This document shows positions 42,611-52,438 of a stretch of 64,000 bases of DNA, piece by piece (positions within the stretch are counted from its first letter, which is position 1; each line of letters opens with the position of its first letter). This stretch comes from Methanoregula formicica SMSP (GTDB taxonomy: Archaea > Halobacteriota > Methanomicrobia > Methanomicrobiales > Methanospirillaceae). Both the position numbers and the translations under genes were made by a program. Where the stretch lies: the NCBI RefSeq assembly GCF_000327485.1, contig NC_019943.1:2418001-2482000 (forward strand), given 5' to 3'. Under the pieces are notes generated by a model. The model was given only the letters and a program-made list of their open reading frames with translations, did no database searches and was not told the origin of the DNA.

Positions 42611-44272
42611 GTGCAGCAGGCCGCTCTTTTTTCTCAAAGACTCAAAACTCTTTTTACCTTCGAGCGAATTTTTCTCTTACTTCTGATTATCGCATTTGTT
42701 CTCCGGTTCTTGCTGCTTGACTTCAAGCTGTTGCACCATGACGAGGCAATCCATTCATGGTTCTCGTACCAGCTGCTGACAGAGAGTACCTGGGCATATG
42801 ATCCGAGTTACCATGGCCCGTTCCTCTATTTCGTCACAGCAGGGATGTTCTCGGCTTTCGGGGCTTCCGACCTCGTGGCAAGGCTGCTCCCGTCATTGTT
42901 CGGTCTCCTGTTAATCCCGCTCGTTTACAGTATTTACCGGCTGGGATATATCAGCAAAAACCAGACATTGCTCGCCAGCCTGTTCATCGCCATATCTCCC
43001 GATATGGTCTATTTTTCCCGGTTCCTCCGGCATGACATTTTCATGCTGTTCTTTACCTTTCTGCTCGTTGTCGCATTATTCTATTATTTCGAGCGGAAAC
43101 AATCACGGTTTGCCATCATCGCCGCGATAGCAACAGCGGGTGCCCTCTGCTGCAAGGAGGAGATGCCGATCCTTCTGATCATTATCGGATCGTTCTTCTT
43201 CATCACACTCTGGCAGGGGCGTTTCTCACTCCCGGCACCGTGGAAAAAGGATCTTGTCATCTGCATTCTACTCGTGATTGCACTCTGCTGCACGCTTTAT
43301 ACGGGATTCGGCGGACACCCGGACACAATCATCGGGAAGGATACTGTCCTTTCCCCCGCCGGATTCCATTTCGACATGAAAACCACGGGATGGTATCAGG
43401 CCGTTGAGCACTGGACAGACATGCACAAGCAGCAGCGCCTTGGCGGGCCCTGGTTTTATTATATTCCCCTGAACCTGCTCTATGAACTGCCGATCTTCAT
43501 TCTGGCACTCATCGGCACGATCCAGATCCTCATTTCCGGCACGACCCTGTCCGTCGTTTACCGGCGCTTGAAAAATGTCCTGCGGTTGCGCCGGTTCACG
43601 CTGACAGTAGAGGATCTTGCCCAGGTAAGCAGCCGTCAGCTGAAAGCAGCACAGGCAACGACTCCTAAATCCGATACGTTCTTCCGGTTTAGTGTCTGGT
43701 GGATGATCCTGACCATGGCATTCTATGCCTATGTCGGGGAGAAAGTTCCCTGGCTCATCATCCCCCAGTTGCTCCCGATGTGTTTTGTTGCCGTATACAA
43801 ACTGAACTGGCAGAAGACTGTTATTGCCCTTGTCGGGTGCATATTCCTTTGCCTAATGGTATGGCATGTTGCCTTTGTTCCCGCGGATATCAATGAACCC
43901 ATTGTCCAAGTCCAGAATTCCGAAGAAATGCGTGATGTCATGCGGATCATGGAACAGTCAGATACGATTGTGATTGCGTCCAAGGATTACTGGCCGCTTC
44001 CCTGGTATTTCCGCGATACCTGGAACGATAAGATCACCTTATACAGTACAGTCCCGGAGGAATCAGTACTGACCGAAGACAACGCCCAGGTTATCATCCT
44101 CCATGACGCAGAAAGCCTGCCTTCCATCAGCGGGTACGAGAAGGAAACCCACAAGTTATCCTATTGGTTCTCCATCTATGACAACAACAAGCGTCTGCCC
44201 GAATACTATCTCCTCCGTGACGGAAAGATGGGCAGTATCAACATTGACGTGTTTACGCTTCGAAACTTTTGA
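42611..44272 (+). CDS. GT39/TIGR03663-type membrane glycosyltransferase
   Basis: The 553-residue protein has about 10-12 membrane spans. Its first external loop contains LHHDEAIHSWFSYQLL, the acidic motif of dolichyl-phosphate-mannose-type transferases (D44, E45). PSYHGPFLYFVTAGMFSAFG and FSRFLRHDIFMLFFTF are also typical. It probably transfers a sugar from a lipid carrier to a protein or glycan at the cell surface. GTG start has AAGGTG five bases before it. It follows S10 closely. Confidence 0.88.
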   Translation: MQQAALFSQRLKTLFTFERIFLLLLIIAFVLRFLLLDFKLLHHDEAIHSWFSYQLLTESTWAYDPSYHGPFLYFVTAGMFSAFGASDLVARLLPSLFGLLLIPLVYSIYRLGYISKNQTLLASLFIAISPDMVYFSRFLRHDIFMLFFTFLLVVALFYYFERKQSRFAIIAAIATAGALCCKEEMPILLIIIGSFFFITLWQGRFSLPAPWKKDLVICILLVIALCCTLYTGFGGHPDTIIGKDTVLSPAGFHFDMKTTGWYQAVEHWTDMHKQQRLGGPWFYYIPLNLLYELPIFILALIGTIQILISGTTLSVVYRRLKNVLRLRRFTLTVEDLAQVSSRQLKAAQATTPKSDTFFRFSVWWMILTMAFYAYVGEKVPWLIIPQLLPMCFVAVYKLNWQKTVIALVGCIFLCLMVWHVAFVPADINEPIVQVQNSEEMRDVMRIMEQSDTIVIASKDYWPLPWYFRDTWNDKITLYSTVPEESVLTEDNAQVIILHDAESLPSISGYEKETHKLSYWFSIYDNNKRLPEYYLLRDGKMGSINIDVFTLRNF

Positions 44273-44949
44273 AAACTCAATTCGTTTTTTCGGTGTAGTT
44301 AATTTTCTTCAAATGTCCTTTAAGGGATCCTGCCATTTTCTCAAGACAACAACCGTTTCATAAACAGGATCCATTCCCCCTTGAGCCTCTTTGTGGTTCA
44401 GGAGAAACAAAACGATGAGAATACTACTCTGGAGAAAACCTGTGTGGGATAATGTTAGTTAGGGATGGAGCCACGGGTGCTCGGGGTCTGCCGACCCTCG
44501 CCCCGCGAAGAATCCTTCGGATTCTTCTGCGTCCTCGGATCCTGTTGGACCATTCGGACTCCCCCTCTGGGGATCGACCGTAGGGAGGTCGCAGAATGCC
44601 ACAGGTCATCAGACCTGCGGCAGGAGAAAGTCGGTGACCTTCTCCTGAACGCATCAGCGTTCTTCGAGGAGAGTGGGAGTCACATTCGTTATTCCACCGA
44701 GTGCGTTGTGAGAAGGATATCTCCAGAGAGCCAGAATAACCATTGACATTTTTCGAAAGATCCAGTTCGAAGAAACTTGCAGCTTTTTCTCATACCTCAT
44801 CTGTGATGAGATTCGATAAGAAAATTATACTTTTCTTCTAGGAATAGATCGAACACTCACGGTAGCACTTTGTGAATCACAGAGTCCTAGTGACGCAGGC
44901 ATTAGCTCAATTACAAAAAAAGTGTCAGGAAAAAAGGAAGTATCTGGAA
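44273..44949. other. Intergenic with dispersed-repeat copy C
   Basis: Apart from the repeat at 44425-44735 I see no gene. The flanks are AT-rich with T runs that may end transcription of the GT39-like gene. Confidence 0.6.
44425..44735 (+). repeat. Dispersed hairpin-bearing repeat, copy C
   Basis: It is the longest copy and shares with B, in order, CTCTGGAGAAAACCTG, GGGATAATGTTAG, GATGGAGCCACGGG, the hairpin GAAGAATCC-TTC-GGATTCTTC (44508-44528), CTCGG, TTCGGAC and a 3' block TCACATTCGTTATTCCACC with GAGAAGGATATCTCCAGAGA. An extra segment with its own hairpins (near 44600-44660) is missing from B. Confidence 0.8.
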
Positions 44950-46107
44950 TTATCCGAGTTCATCCCAGCTGGAACGCCTGCGGTAAATGATTACCCCGAC
45001 AACAACAAGGACTACCACAATTATGCCGATGATAAGGAAAATCCCGCCCGGTAATTTAATATTACTCGGCAGAATGTTCGGGAACTGGAACCCGGATGAC
45101 AATTGTTTCTGGCGTACCAGGGCATCGGTATAGGACTCATTTGCTTTGGCGAATGCTTCAGCAGCCTTGGTCCGGGCCTGCTGGTAGTTCCCGCTGTTGA
45201 TCGCATCATTCGCATTGGAGAGATACGTTACCGCCGATTCACGTTTTGCAACAATTGCTGATAATTGCGTATCGCTTGCGGTACTCTGGTTGCCCTTGAA
45301 CCATGCAATAACACCATCAACCCGGTCGATGGGAACCTGCGCACTCGCAACTTCCATCTCAGCCCACGCAAGTTCGACTGCGGTGTTACCTGCATCAATG
45401 GATGTCTGGGCAGAGGTCAGGTCTGCAATCGCCTCGGTATATTGCGTTGCGGGCCGGGACGATGCGGTTGAGATCTTCGACTGTGCATCGTTAAAGTATG
45501 CCTCGGCGGAAGATGTGTCAACGCCCATGGCACTTTTCTCATCGATCTGTGCCTGGAGTGCCTGAAGGTTGGAGTTCTTCTCCGAGACCTGCTTTGATAC
45601 ATCACCCGTGTTTATGACAAGGGCTGTCTTGGTAACAGCGGAACTTGCCACGGTATTCCCGTTCGAGTCCACTTCTTTTACATTGAGGATGGTCTTTTCC
45701 GAGGTGGCGTCAACACTCGGGGCAGTCCCCTTGAGGGTTACACGGATAACCTCACTCACATCGGAAGGATAGGATAGTTCAAAGCCGCTTAATTCCAGCG
45801 TCTTTCCCCCGACAGGATTACGGGGATTTTCCACATCGTTCAGAAGGATTGTGTAACTCCATGAAGGATCTTTAAGATCCGTGGTCATCACAAGGTCGCT
45901 ACCTTCGGGGAATGTCAGACTCGATGATGCTGAAAACCCGATCTTAAAGGAAGCAGTGACTGTTGTACCCGGTGTAAGCGAACCGGAAGGTTCGATCGTC
46001 ATTCCTTCAACTGAGAATGCCGATACCGCGGGAATGCAAAAAAACAAAGCAACTACTGCAAGGATAATTATTTTTGTTACCTTCATCATCAACCTCATCA
46101 ACCTCAC
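44950..46107 (-). CDS. Secreted membrane-anchored protein with coiled coil
   Basis: The protein of about 379-385 residues has a signal peptide (VTKIIILAVVALFFCIPAVS to AFS), a beta-sandwich ectodomain (20-150) and a long helical region (about 165-340) with repeated Ala/Gln/Asn heptads (SKQVSEKNSNLQALQAQIDE, YFNDAQSKI, RTKAAEAFAKANESY). A C-terminal span FLIIGIIVVVLVVVGVIIY ends in a short basic tail. Starts at GTG 46107, ATG 46098, 46089 and 46086 are possible. GAGGTTG repeats before each of the ATGs. The gene overlaps the cetZ stop, so the two are coupled. It may link a surface structure to the CetZ system. Confidence 0.8.
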   Translation of the reverse strand: MRLMRLMMKVTKIIILAVVALFFCIPAVSAFSVEGMTIEPSGSLTPGTTVTASFKIGFSASSSLTFPEGSDLVMTTDLKDPSWSYTILLNDVENPRNPVGGKTLELSGFELSYPSDVSEVIRVTLKGTAPSVDATSEKTILNVKEVDSNGNTVASSAVTKTALVINTGDVSKQVSEKNSNLQALQAQIDEKSAMGVDTSSAEAYFNDAQSKISTASSRPATQYTEAIADLTSAQTSIDAGNTAVELAWAEMEVASAQVPIDRVDGVIAWFKGNQSTASDTQLSAIVAKRESAVTYLSNANDAINSGNYQQARTKAAEAFAKANESYTDALVRQKQLSSGFQFPNILPSNIKLPGGIFLIIGIIVVVLVVVGVIIYRRRSSWDELG

Positions 46108-47282
46108 TCAAACAAGGGATCAATCCCTTCTTCAAACATACTCGTTTTTTTCTCCTTTGACTTTATAACATCTTCTTTTGTTTCCTTGGCGATATCAAGG
46201 AGTTCCTTTATCCTGGGCGCATTGCCAACGGTTGCCAGCATGACAACAGCGGCAACGTATTCGCTATTGACCGGGTAGTCGCCGCCACGAACTTCGACAC
46301 CGGCAATATTCTCTTCCACCCAGCTCTTCGCTTTCTCCACGCCCTTTCTGTCCATCTCATCCGGAGGGCCGGCAAGGAGGACCAGCGCCCGCTCGGCAGT
46401 GGAATAATCGCAGGGAAGAGTCAGCCGTCCAAGCATTGCCCGCCGGACCAGGGCGACGATCTTTGCAGACCTGTCTTCGCCCAGCAGAACCTCCTCATTT
46501 GCTTCCCTCTTTGCCCCGAACTTGTCTTTTAAGCCCCCGAGAAATCCCTTCCTCTCCTTGGTGGTCTTGCTCTGCACCTCGCTTATCGCATAACCGACAG
46601 AGGTGATACCCCCGCCCCGGAGGGTGTTGATGATCTCGCTGGAATCAACGACCATCTCGCCAACGCCCATCCTGCCGACTTCTCCGGCACGGAAGAGGAC
46701 ACCAAACCTTCTCACAACCTCGTTGTTCAGGCGCTGGAACGCGGTCTTGACACTCTCGCCCTCGTTTTTCCAGGCGCTGTTATCGAAAATGAATGTATTG
46801 TCCGCTTCATTCACAAGAGTTGTCAGGCTTCTTGCCGCATTGTAGGAGTAAAGCCTGCCTTCTTCCGGTGCAGGGATGATACCAAGAGCATATACCGGTT
46901 CGCGGTAAATCCGCTTGAGGTGGCGTGCGAGGACCGGGGAACCCCCGGAGCCCGTCCCTCCACCAAGTCCCGCCACGATGACAAAGGCATCCACATCATG
47001 AGTGCCCCTGCTGTCGATGGCGCTGATGATGCTGTCGATCTCATCTGCGGTAACCCGGGCCCCGGTCACGTTGTCGGTGCCTACCCCATGACCCTTGACC
47101 ATCGTCTGGCCAATAAGAATCCGGTCCCTCAGTTCGATATTTTTCAGTCCCATCAGGTCGGTTCTGGCAGTATTGACGGCAATACCCCTGAAACTGTTTG
47201 CACCGAGCTTCTTGTCCTGCTCGATGAACATATCAACAATTTTGCCGCCCGCCTGGCCAAATCCTATGAAAAATACCCGCAT
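46104..47282 (-). CDS. cetZ: CetZ/FtsZ-like tubulin-superfamily GTPase
   Basis: The 392-residue protein has the tubulin signature GGGTGSGG (107-114), N-terminal FFIGFGQAGGKIVD and a nucleotide-binding VNEADNTFIFDNSAWK region. It matches the CetZ group, which controls cell shape in haloarchaea, better than FtsZ. It polymerises with GTP at the inner membrane. The gene overlaps the secreted coiled-coil gene by 4 nt. Confidence 0.9.
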   Translation of the reverse strand: MRVFFIGFGQAGGKIVDMFIEQDKKLGANSFRGIAVNTARTDLMGLKNIELRDRILIGQTMVKGHGVGTDNVTGARVTADEIDSIISAIDSRGTHDVDAFVIVAGLGGGTGSGGSPVLARHLKRIYREPVYALGIIPAPEEGRLYSYNAARSLTTLVNEADNTFIFDNSAWKNEGESVKTAFQRLNNEVVRRFGVLFRAGEVGRMGVGEMVVDSSEIINTLRGGGITSVGYAISEVQSKTTKERKGFLGGLKDKFGAKREANEEVLLGEDRSAKIVALVRRAMLGRLTLPCDYSTAERALVLLAGPPDEMDRKGVEKAKSWVEENIAGVEVRGGDYPVNSEYVAAVVMLATVGNAPRIKELLDIAKETKEDVIKSKEKKTSMFEEGIDPLFE

Positions 47283-47475
47283 CCGGTGACACCATCCAAT
47301 GGGCTAACAGATAACTAATTTCTTTTAATTCTTTTAAGTCCTTTTGCTGATATGAACCTTTTATTTCGGCAGTTCAAAAACTTTGTTATGAGATTACGAG
47401 GTAATTGGACGAAATCCGGCGCTTTATCCGGAGCCTTTTTCATTTCGCCCCCAAAAGTACTATAGATTGCCAGCC

Positions 47476-48711
47476 ATGAAGATCGGCATTATCGGGGGGG
47501 GATTGACCGGCCTTGTTGCAGCGGACGCTCTTGCCGGAGACCACGAGATCCATCTTTTCGAGAAACTGCCCTATCTCGGGGGATGCCTCTCTTCCTATAA
47601 CATGAACGATTACTGGATCGAGCGGTATTATCATCACTGCTTTGCCACCGATACTGCATTGTTCTCACTTATGGATCGGCTCGGCCTTTCAAAAAAGCTG
47701 GAATGGATCACCGGAACGAGCGGGTATTATGCAAGGGGCAGGATTTTTCCGCTCAACACGCCAGGGCAGATCCTCACCTACCCGGAACTCACTCTCATCG
47801 ATAAGGCAAAACTGGCCTTGCTTACCGTTAAGGCAAAAAAAATCGATCTTGCCGGGCTGGACTCTGTCCCTGCAGATCAGTATATCATCGAGAACCTGGG
47901 TTCCAATCTCTATTCGTCATTTTTCGAGCCACTGCTGAAAAGCAAATTCGGCGACAGGAGAAACGAGGTCTCGGCCGCATGGCTCATCAGCCGTATTGCC
48001 ATCCGATCGAACCGCGGCATTTCCGGGGAGAGACTGGGCTACCTGAACGGGGGATTCCACCAGATAATCTCAGCACTCGAATCTTCCATAACGGCAAAAG
48101 GCGGACTGATCCAGAAGCAGGTTCCGGCTGCATCCCTCGAAAAACAGGGGGATAGATGGACGCTTAATGGCATTCCCTTCGATGCGATCGTCTCAACAAT
48201 ACCCCCTCATGAACTGGAACGGATGGGCGGGCCGGCTCTCCCGCATATCCCCTACCAGGGTGCTGCCTGCATGACCCTTGCCCTGGATCGCCAGGTTACA
48301 GAAGGAGTCTACTGGCTCAATATGAAAGATTCAGCGCCGTATGGCGCTGTCGTCTCGCATACAAACTTCATCCCGAAAGAACGCTACGGAGAGCACATCG
48401 TCTACCTTGCCTCCTATTTCTCCGGGACAGTCCCCCACCAGCACGATGAACGGATGCTCGCAGACTTCTGCAGGAGATTTGCTGTCCCCGAACGGGAGAT
48501 CCACTGGCACCGGATGGCTGTCGACCCGTGGGCCGGGCCAGTCTATACAGTGGGGTACCGGAGCCTCCTGCCGGCATACGAGCAGTCAGGGCTCTTCATG
48601 GCAGGAATGTTTTCCCGGACGAACTATCCCGAACGGAGCATGGAGGGATCGGTGCGGGCGGGTCTTGAGGTTGCGGAGTGCATCAGGAGAAGGACCCATG
48701 GCACCACCTGA
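47476..48711 (+). CDS. FAD-dependent amine-oxidase-like oxidoreductase
   Basis: The 411-residue protein begins MKIGIIGGGLTGLVAADALA, a dinucleotide-binding GXGXXG, then HLFEKLPYLGGCLSS. Its C-terminus (PAYEQSGLFMAGMFSRTNYP) matches the FAD end of protoporphyrinogen-oxidase-like or UDP-galactopyranose-mutase-like enzymes. Next to GT2, flippase-like and GT genes it probably modifies a lipid- or nucleotide-linked sugar. ATG 47476 is preferred over TTG 47467. It overlaps the next gene by 14 nt. Confidence 0.87.
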   Translation: MKIGIIGGGLTGLVAADALAGDHEIHLFEKLPYLGGCLSSYNMNDYWIERYYHHCFATDTALFSLMDRLGLSKKLEWITGTSGYYARGRIFPLNTPGQILTYPELTLIDKAKLALLTVKAKKIDLAGLDSVPADQYIIENLGSNLYSSFFEPLLKSKFGDRRNEVSAAWLISRIAIRSNRGISGERLGYLNGGFHQIISALESSITAKGGLIQKQVPAASLEKQGDRWTLNGIPFDAIVSTIPPHELERMGGPALPHIPYQGAACMTLALDRQVTEGVYWLNMKDSAPYGAVVSHTNFIPKERYGEHIVYLASYFSGTVPHQHDERMLADFCRRFAVPEREIHWHRMAVDPWAGPVYTVGYRSLLPAYEQSGLFMAGMFSRTNYPERSMEGSVRAGLEVAECIRRRTHGTT

Positions 48712-49414
48712 AGTCACAGCAATCATCCCGGTCTACAATGACCGGGAATCCCTTGAGAGGGCCCTTCCCGCATCTGTCGGAATTCTCTCAACTATTTCCC
48801 CCTCTTTTGAGATCATTGTGGCGGAGGACGGGAGCACCGATGGGAGTGCAGCGATCGTTGAAGCATTCAGCAGGACGGAGTCACGGGTCCGGCTCCTCCA
48901 CAGCGATAAGAGGCAGGGGCGAGGCAGGGCACTCAACCGTGCAATACGGGAAGCTCAGGGATCGATTGTCTGCTATTTTGATGTTGATCTTGCAACGGAT
49001 ATGCAGCACCTTCCGGAACTAATAGGGGCGATACGCGATGGCTATGACATGGCAACAGGATCAAGGCTCATGCCGGACAGTGACATTGTCCGGACAGGGG
49101 GCCGGGAAATCGCGAGCCGTTCCTACAATTTCCTCGTGCGGTTGTTCTTATCCAGCACAATCTTCGACCACCAGTGCGGGTTCAAGGCATTCAACCGGGA
49201 ACGCATCCTGACCATCATCCCGACTGTCCGTGACACCCACTGGTTCTGGGACACGGAGCTCCTTGTGAGGGGCCAGCGGAAGGGTTTCCGCGTAAAGGAA
49301 TTTGCAGTCCGCTGGCGGGCAGGCAAAGGGACAACCGTAAAGGCTAAAGATATTTTTTCGATGGGCAGGGCGATCCTCCGGTTATGGTGGCAGATCCATG
49401 TATCGAAAGATTAG
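48698..49414 (+). CDS. GT2 dolichyl-phosphate glycosyltransferase
   Basis: The 238-residue GT-A enzyme begins VTAIIPVYNDRESLERALPA and includes AEDGSTDGSA, GRGRALNRAI, the DxD motif CYFDVDLATD and FDHQCGFKAFNRERI. This is the dolichyl-phosphate mannose/glucose synthase type that loads a sugar on a lipid carrier. It overlaps its neighbours by 14 and 17 nt. The frame is open upstream only because of the preceding gene. Confidence 0.92.
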   Translation: MAPPEVTAIIPVYNDRESLERALPASVGILSTISPSFEIIVAEDGSTDGSAAIVEAFSRTESRVRLLHSDKRQGRGRALNRAIREAQGSIVCYFDVDLATDMQHLPELIGAIRDGYDMATGSRLMPDSDIVRTGGREIASRSYNFLVRLFLSSTIFDHQCGFKAFNRERILTIIPTVRDTHWFWDTELLVRGQRKGFRVKEFAVRWRAGKGTTVKAKDIFSMGRAILRLWWQIHVSKD

Positions 49415-50372
49415 CGCCATCGTCGTCCCGACACTGTTTGCTGCGGGCATCATCGGGTACATGCTGTATAGTGTGTGGGATGATCTGCTTGTTGCACTCC
49501 AGCACATCATACCGGAGTTTCTCCTCCTTGGAATCGCCATCTGCCTTGTGGCATGGGTCCTTCGCGGGTGGAGGTACCGGAAAATCCTTGCCGGCCTGAA
49601 CTACTCCGTGAAGATGACGGTTTCCATGGCATGCATCTTCGTCAGCCAGACGGTCAACCTTGTCGTGCCTGCACGGCTCGGTGACTTTATCCGCGTCTTC
49701 ATCCTGAAACACGAGTACAACACGACCTATTCTGAAGGCGTCTCATCGATTGTCGTGGAACGGATCTTTGATATTTTCACCGTTGCCCTGCTTGGGGCTA
49801 TCTCGATCTTCTTTGTCATCAATGCACCGTCATGGTTCCTGACACTCATCATCGTCCCGCTTGTTGCCGGGGTGGCATTCTTCGCGTTCCTGGTCGTTGT
49901 CGGCAGGTTCTCTTCCGGGAATAAGTACATTGCCATCATCCTCAACATGCTCCACGAGATCAAACGGGCCTCGCTCACCCCCCGGTCTATCGTGCTGCTC
50001 GGGTCCTCATCCATTGTCATCTGGCTCCTCGACATCCTTGTCTGTTATGCGGTTGTCATGATGTTTGAACAGCAGATCCCCTTTGCTGTTGTCGTGCTTG
50101 CTGTCGTCATCGGGAACCTCGTAAAAGCAGTCCCGCTTACGCCCGGGGGAATGGGGACGTACGAACTCGCCCTTGCCCTGACATTCGGGCTCGCCGGAGT
50201 GAGCCCGGCTGTTGCAACACTGATTGCGGTCATCGATCACCTGATCAAGAACCTTGTAACCCTGATTGGGGGGATAATTTCGATTTACTATCTCGGGGAC
50301 TGGGTCATTCCCAGTATCAAAGAGGCAATCAACACAAAGTTCAACGGGGGTAAGAGACCTGACGGCTCCTGA
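49398..50372 (+). CDS. Lysylphosphatidylglycerol-synthase-like/UPF0104 flippase-like membrane protein
   Basis: The 324-residue protein has about eight membrane spans and the family motifs VNLVVPARLGDFIRVFIL, SIVVERIFDIFTVALLG and AVPLTPGGMGTYELALAL. UPF0104 proteins are linked to moving or flipping lipid-linked intermediates. The position between a GT2 and a DUF2298 protein fits a role in glycan assembly. It overlaps the GT2 gene by 17 nt and the next gene by 14. Confidence 0.88.
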   Translation: MYRKISAIVVPTLFAAGIIGYMLYSVWDDLLVALQHIIPEFLLLGIAICLVAWVLRGWRYRKILAGLNYSVKMTVSMACIFVSQTVNLVVPARLGDFIRVFILKHEYNTTYSEGVSSIVVERIFDIFTVALLGAISIFFVINAPSWFLTLIIVPLVAGVAFFAFLVVVGRFSSGNKYIAIILNMLHEIKRASLTPRSIVLLGSSSIVIWLLDILVCYAVVMMFEQQIPFAVVVLAVVIGNLVKAVPLTPGGMGTYELALALTFGLAGVSPAVATLIAVIDHLIKNLVTLIGGIISIYYLGDWVIPSIKEAINTKFNGGKRPDGS

Positions 50373-52374
50373 ACAGCAGATCATCGCCGTACTCAGCTGG
50401 CTTGCGGTCCTTACATTCCTGCAGCTCTCACTGTATCCGTCCCTGAAAAAGACCTTTGGCCGCTTCGCGTTTCCTGTTGCATTCCCTGCATCGCTTCTTG
50501 CCTTTACTATCCTGTCCTGGTATTGCGGACTCGTCCGGATCCCCATCCATTCAGCCCTTATTCCCTTCATCTTTCTTGCAGCATGGCACCTTTACCAGCG
50601 GAACTACCAGATCCCTGACCTGAAAGAACAGTGGCGCTGGGAAGCCCTCTTCCTGGTTACCTTCCTCATCATGCTGGATGTCCGGTTTGTGAACCCGACA
50701 ATCTCCTATGCCGAGAAGTTCATGGACCACGGGTTCCTTGCCTCAGTGATCCTGAACCCGGTTGTCCCCCCGCTGGATCCCTGGTTTGCCGGGGGCACCC
50801 TCAATGTCTATTACTATCTTGGGTACTGGATGCTCGGCTGCCTTGCCATCATCAGCGGGGTTCCTTCTGCGATCGCATTCAACCTGTCCCTTCCTACCGT
50901 GTTCGCCCTATCCGCGATCAGCCTGTATGCCATCGGCTCGCTGCTGCTCGATCGTTTCCGCTGGCTCCCGCTTACTGTCCTCATCCTCCCCAACCCGGCA
51001 CTCATTTGCCAGCTCGTCACCGGATCAGCGGTGAATCCGGCCTATGATGCATCCCTTTCGTGGCTGGGAACACGGACCATCACCAACACCATCAACGAGT
51101 ATCCCCTCTTCTCCTTTGTCTGGGGCGATGTCCATGCCCATGTTGTCTCGATCTTCAACCAGCTCTTCCTTATCCTGCTCCTCTTTTTTGTTTACCGGAA
51201 CTGGGAGTCCCTGGACAAGGTTCAAAAAGCCATAGTAACGATCCTGGTTTCCCTCAGTCTTGGTTCGATGCCGCTCTTTAACACCTGGGACGTCCTCATC
51301 TATGCGCCGCTCGTGCTTATTGTCGCATTTCTCCTTATCTGGAGAAACCGGGCATCGCCGGGAAGAGACACCTGGGCATTCCTGTTCACCGTGCCACCCC
51401 TTTCTATTCTCTTATATCTTCCCTTCTATCTCCAGCTGCAGACACAGACCGGGGCGATAGCATTTGTCAGGACACCATCGGATCCGGTCGAGTTCCTCTG
51501 GGTGAATGGCATCTTCATCGCCATCTTTATCGCGCTGCTTGTTCCGGAGTTCCGGAAACGGCCATGGCTCCTCATTGCCTGCCTGCCCTTTGCCCTTACC
51601 GGGTACATCGCTGCAGCGATTGCCATCATCCCCCTCGTCTACCTCATTGCCAAAGCCGACCGCGATTTTCCCGATATTCTTGCGGCATTCGGTCTTGCCA
51701 TCCTCGTGATCTGCGAACTCGTGTACATGAAGGACAACATGGGGGAGACCTTCTTCCGCATGAACACGGTCTTCAAGTGCTATCTCCCCGCATGGCTGAT
51801 GCTCGGTACCGCTGCACTTGTCATGATCGGACAGTGGCTTGGAAGATGGGGGCGCATCCCGGTTTTTTCTGCCCGGCTCACGACAGCAGCAACTCTCGGG
51901 ATCGTTCTTTTCCTCCTTGCTGCCCCGTTCATGATATCCTACAATTCCGGATACGGTACCAACACTCTTGACGGCCTGGAGTATCTCACTGCTTCGCACC
52001 CGGGCGATGCCGGGGCGGTTGCCTTCCTCCGTACGCTTCCACCGGGCGAGATCCTTGTCGAGGCAGAAAACGGGGACTATTCGTATTCCTCCCGGGTGTC
52101 CTCGTTCACGGGGATTCCGGCAATCATCGGCCAGCCATTCCATGAATACATGTGGAGGGGGGACGAGAGCGGCTGGTTCTCTGAACGAAAATCCGATATC
52201 CGGGAGATCTATGAGCGGCCGGAACTGACCGTTCCGCTCATGAAAAAATACAATGCAACCCTGCTCTATGTCGGGGATTCTGAATACGAACGATACGACG
52301 TCTCCCTTCCCGGAACCGGATTAACAAAGGTCTATTCGGAAGGAACGACCACAATATATCGGATTTCTGCATAA
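50359..52374 (+). CDS. DUF2298 membrane glycosyltransferase-like protein
   Basis: The frame runs from a CTG at 50359 and gives 671 residues with about 13 spans. AAFNLSLP-like topology, then LSWLGTRTITNTINEYPLFS, WGDVHAHVVSIF and MKDNMGETFFRMNTVFK are the DUF2298 signature, seen in putative mannosyl transferases. The first ATG in frame (50671) would remove at least two hydrophobic segments (VLSWLAVLTFLQL, FPVAFPASLLAFTIL). No ATG, GTG or TTG lies between the preceding in-frame stop and that ATG. GGGGGT seven bases before the CTG supports initiation there, or a near-cognate start, but it is unproven. Confidence 0.75.
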   Translation: MTAPEQQIIAVLSWLAVLTFLQLSLYPSLKKTFGRFAFPVAFPASLLAFTILSWYCGLVRIPIHSALIPFIFLAAWHLYQRNYQIPDLKEQWRWEALFLVTFLIMLDVRFVNPTISYAEKFMDHGFLASVILNPVVPPLDPWFAGGTLNVYYYLGYWMLGCLAIISGVPSAIAFNLSLPTVFALSAISLYAIGSLLLDRFRWLPLTVLILPNPALICQLVTGSAVNPAYDASLSWLGTRTITNTINEYPLFSFVWGDVHAHVVSIFNQLFLILLLFFVYRNWESLDKVQKAIVTILVSLSLGSMPLFNTWDVLIYAPLVLIVAFLLIWRNRASPGRDTWAFLFTVPPLSILLYLPFYLQLQTQTGAIAFVRTPSDPVEFLWVNGIFIAIFIALLVPEFRKRPWLLIACLPFALTGYIAAAIAIIPLVYLIAKADRDFPDILAAFGLAILVICELVYMKDNMGETFFRMNTVFKCYLPAWLMLGTAALVMIGQWLGRWGRIPVFSARLTTAATLGIVLFLLAAPFMISYNSGYGTNTLDGLEYLTASHPGDAGAVAFLRTLPPGEILVEAENGDYSYSSRVSSFTGIPAIIGQPFHEYMWRGDESGWFSERKSDIREIYERPELTVPLMKKYNATLLYVGDSEYERYDVSLPGTGLTKVYSEGTTTIYRISA

Positions 52375-52438
52375 TCCCCAGGTACACGTTCCGGGTAGCA
52401 GGCCGCTATGCGTGCACATTACCCGTCGTGGCACAAAC

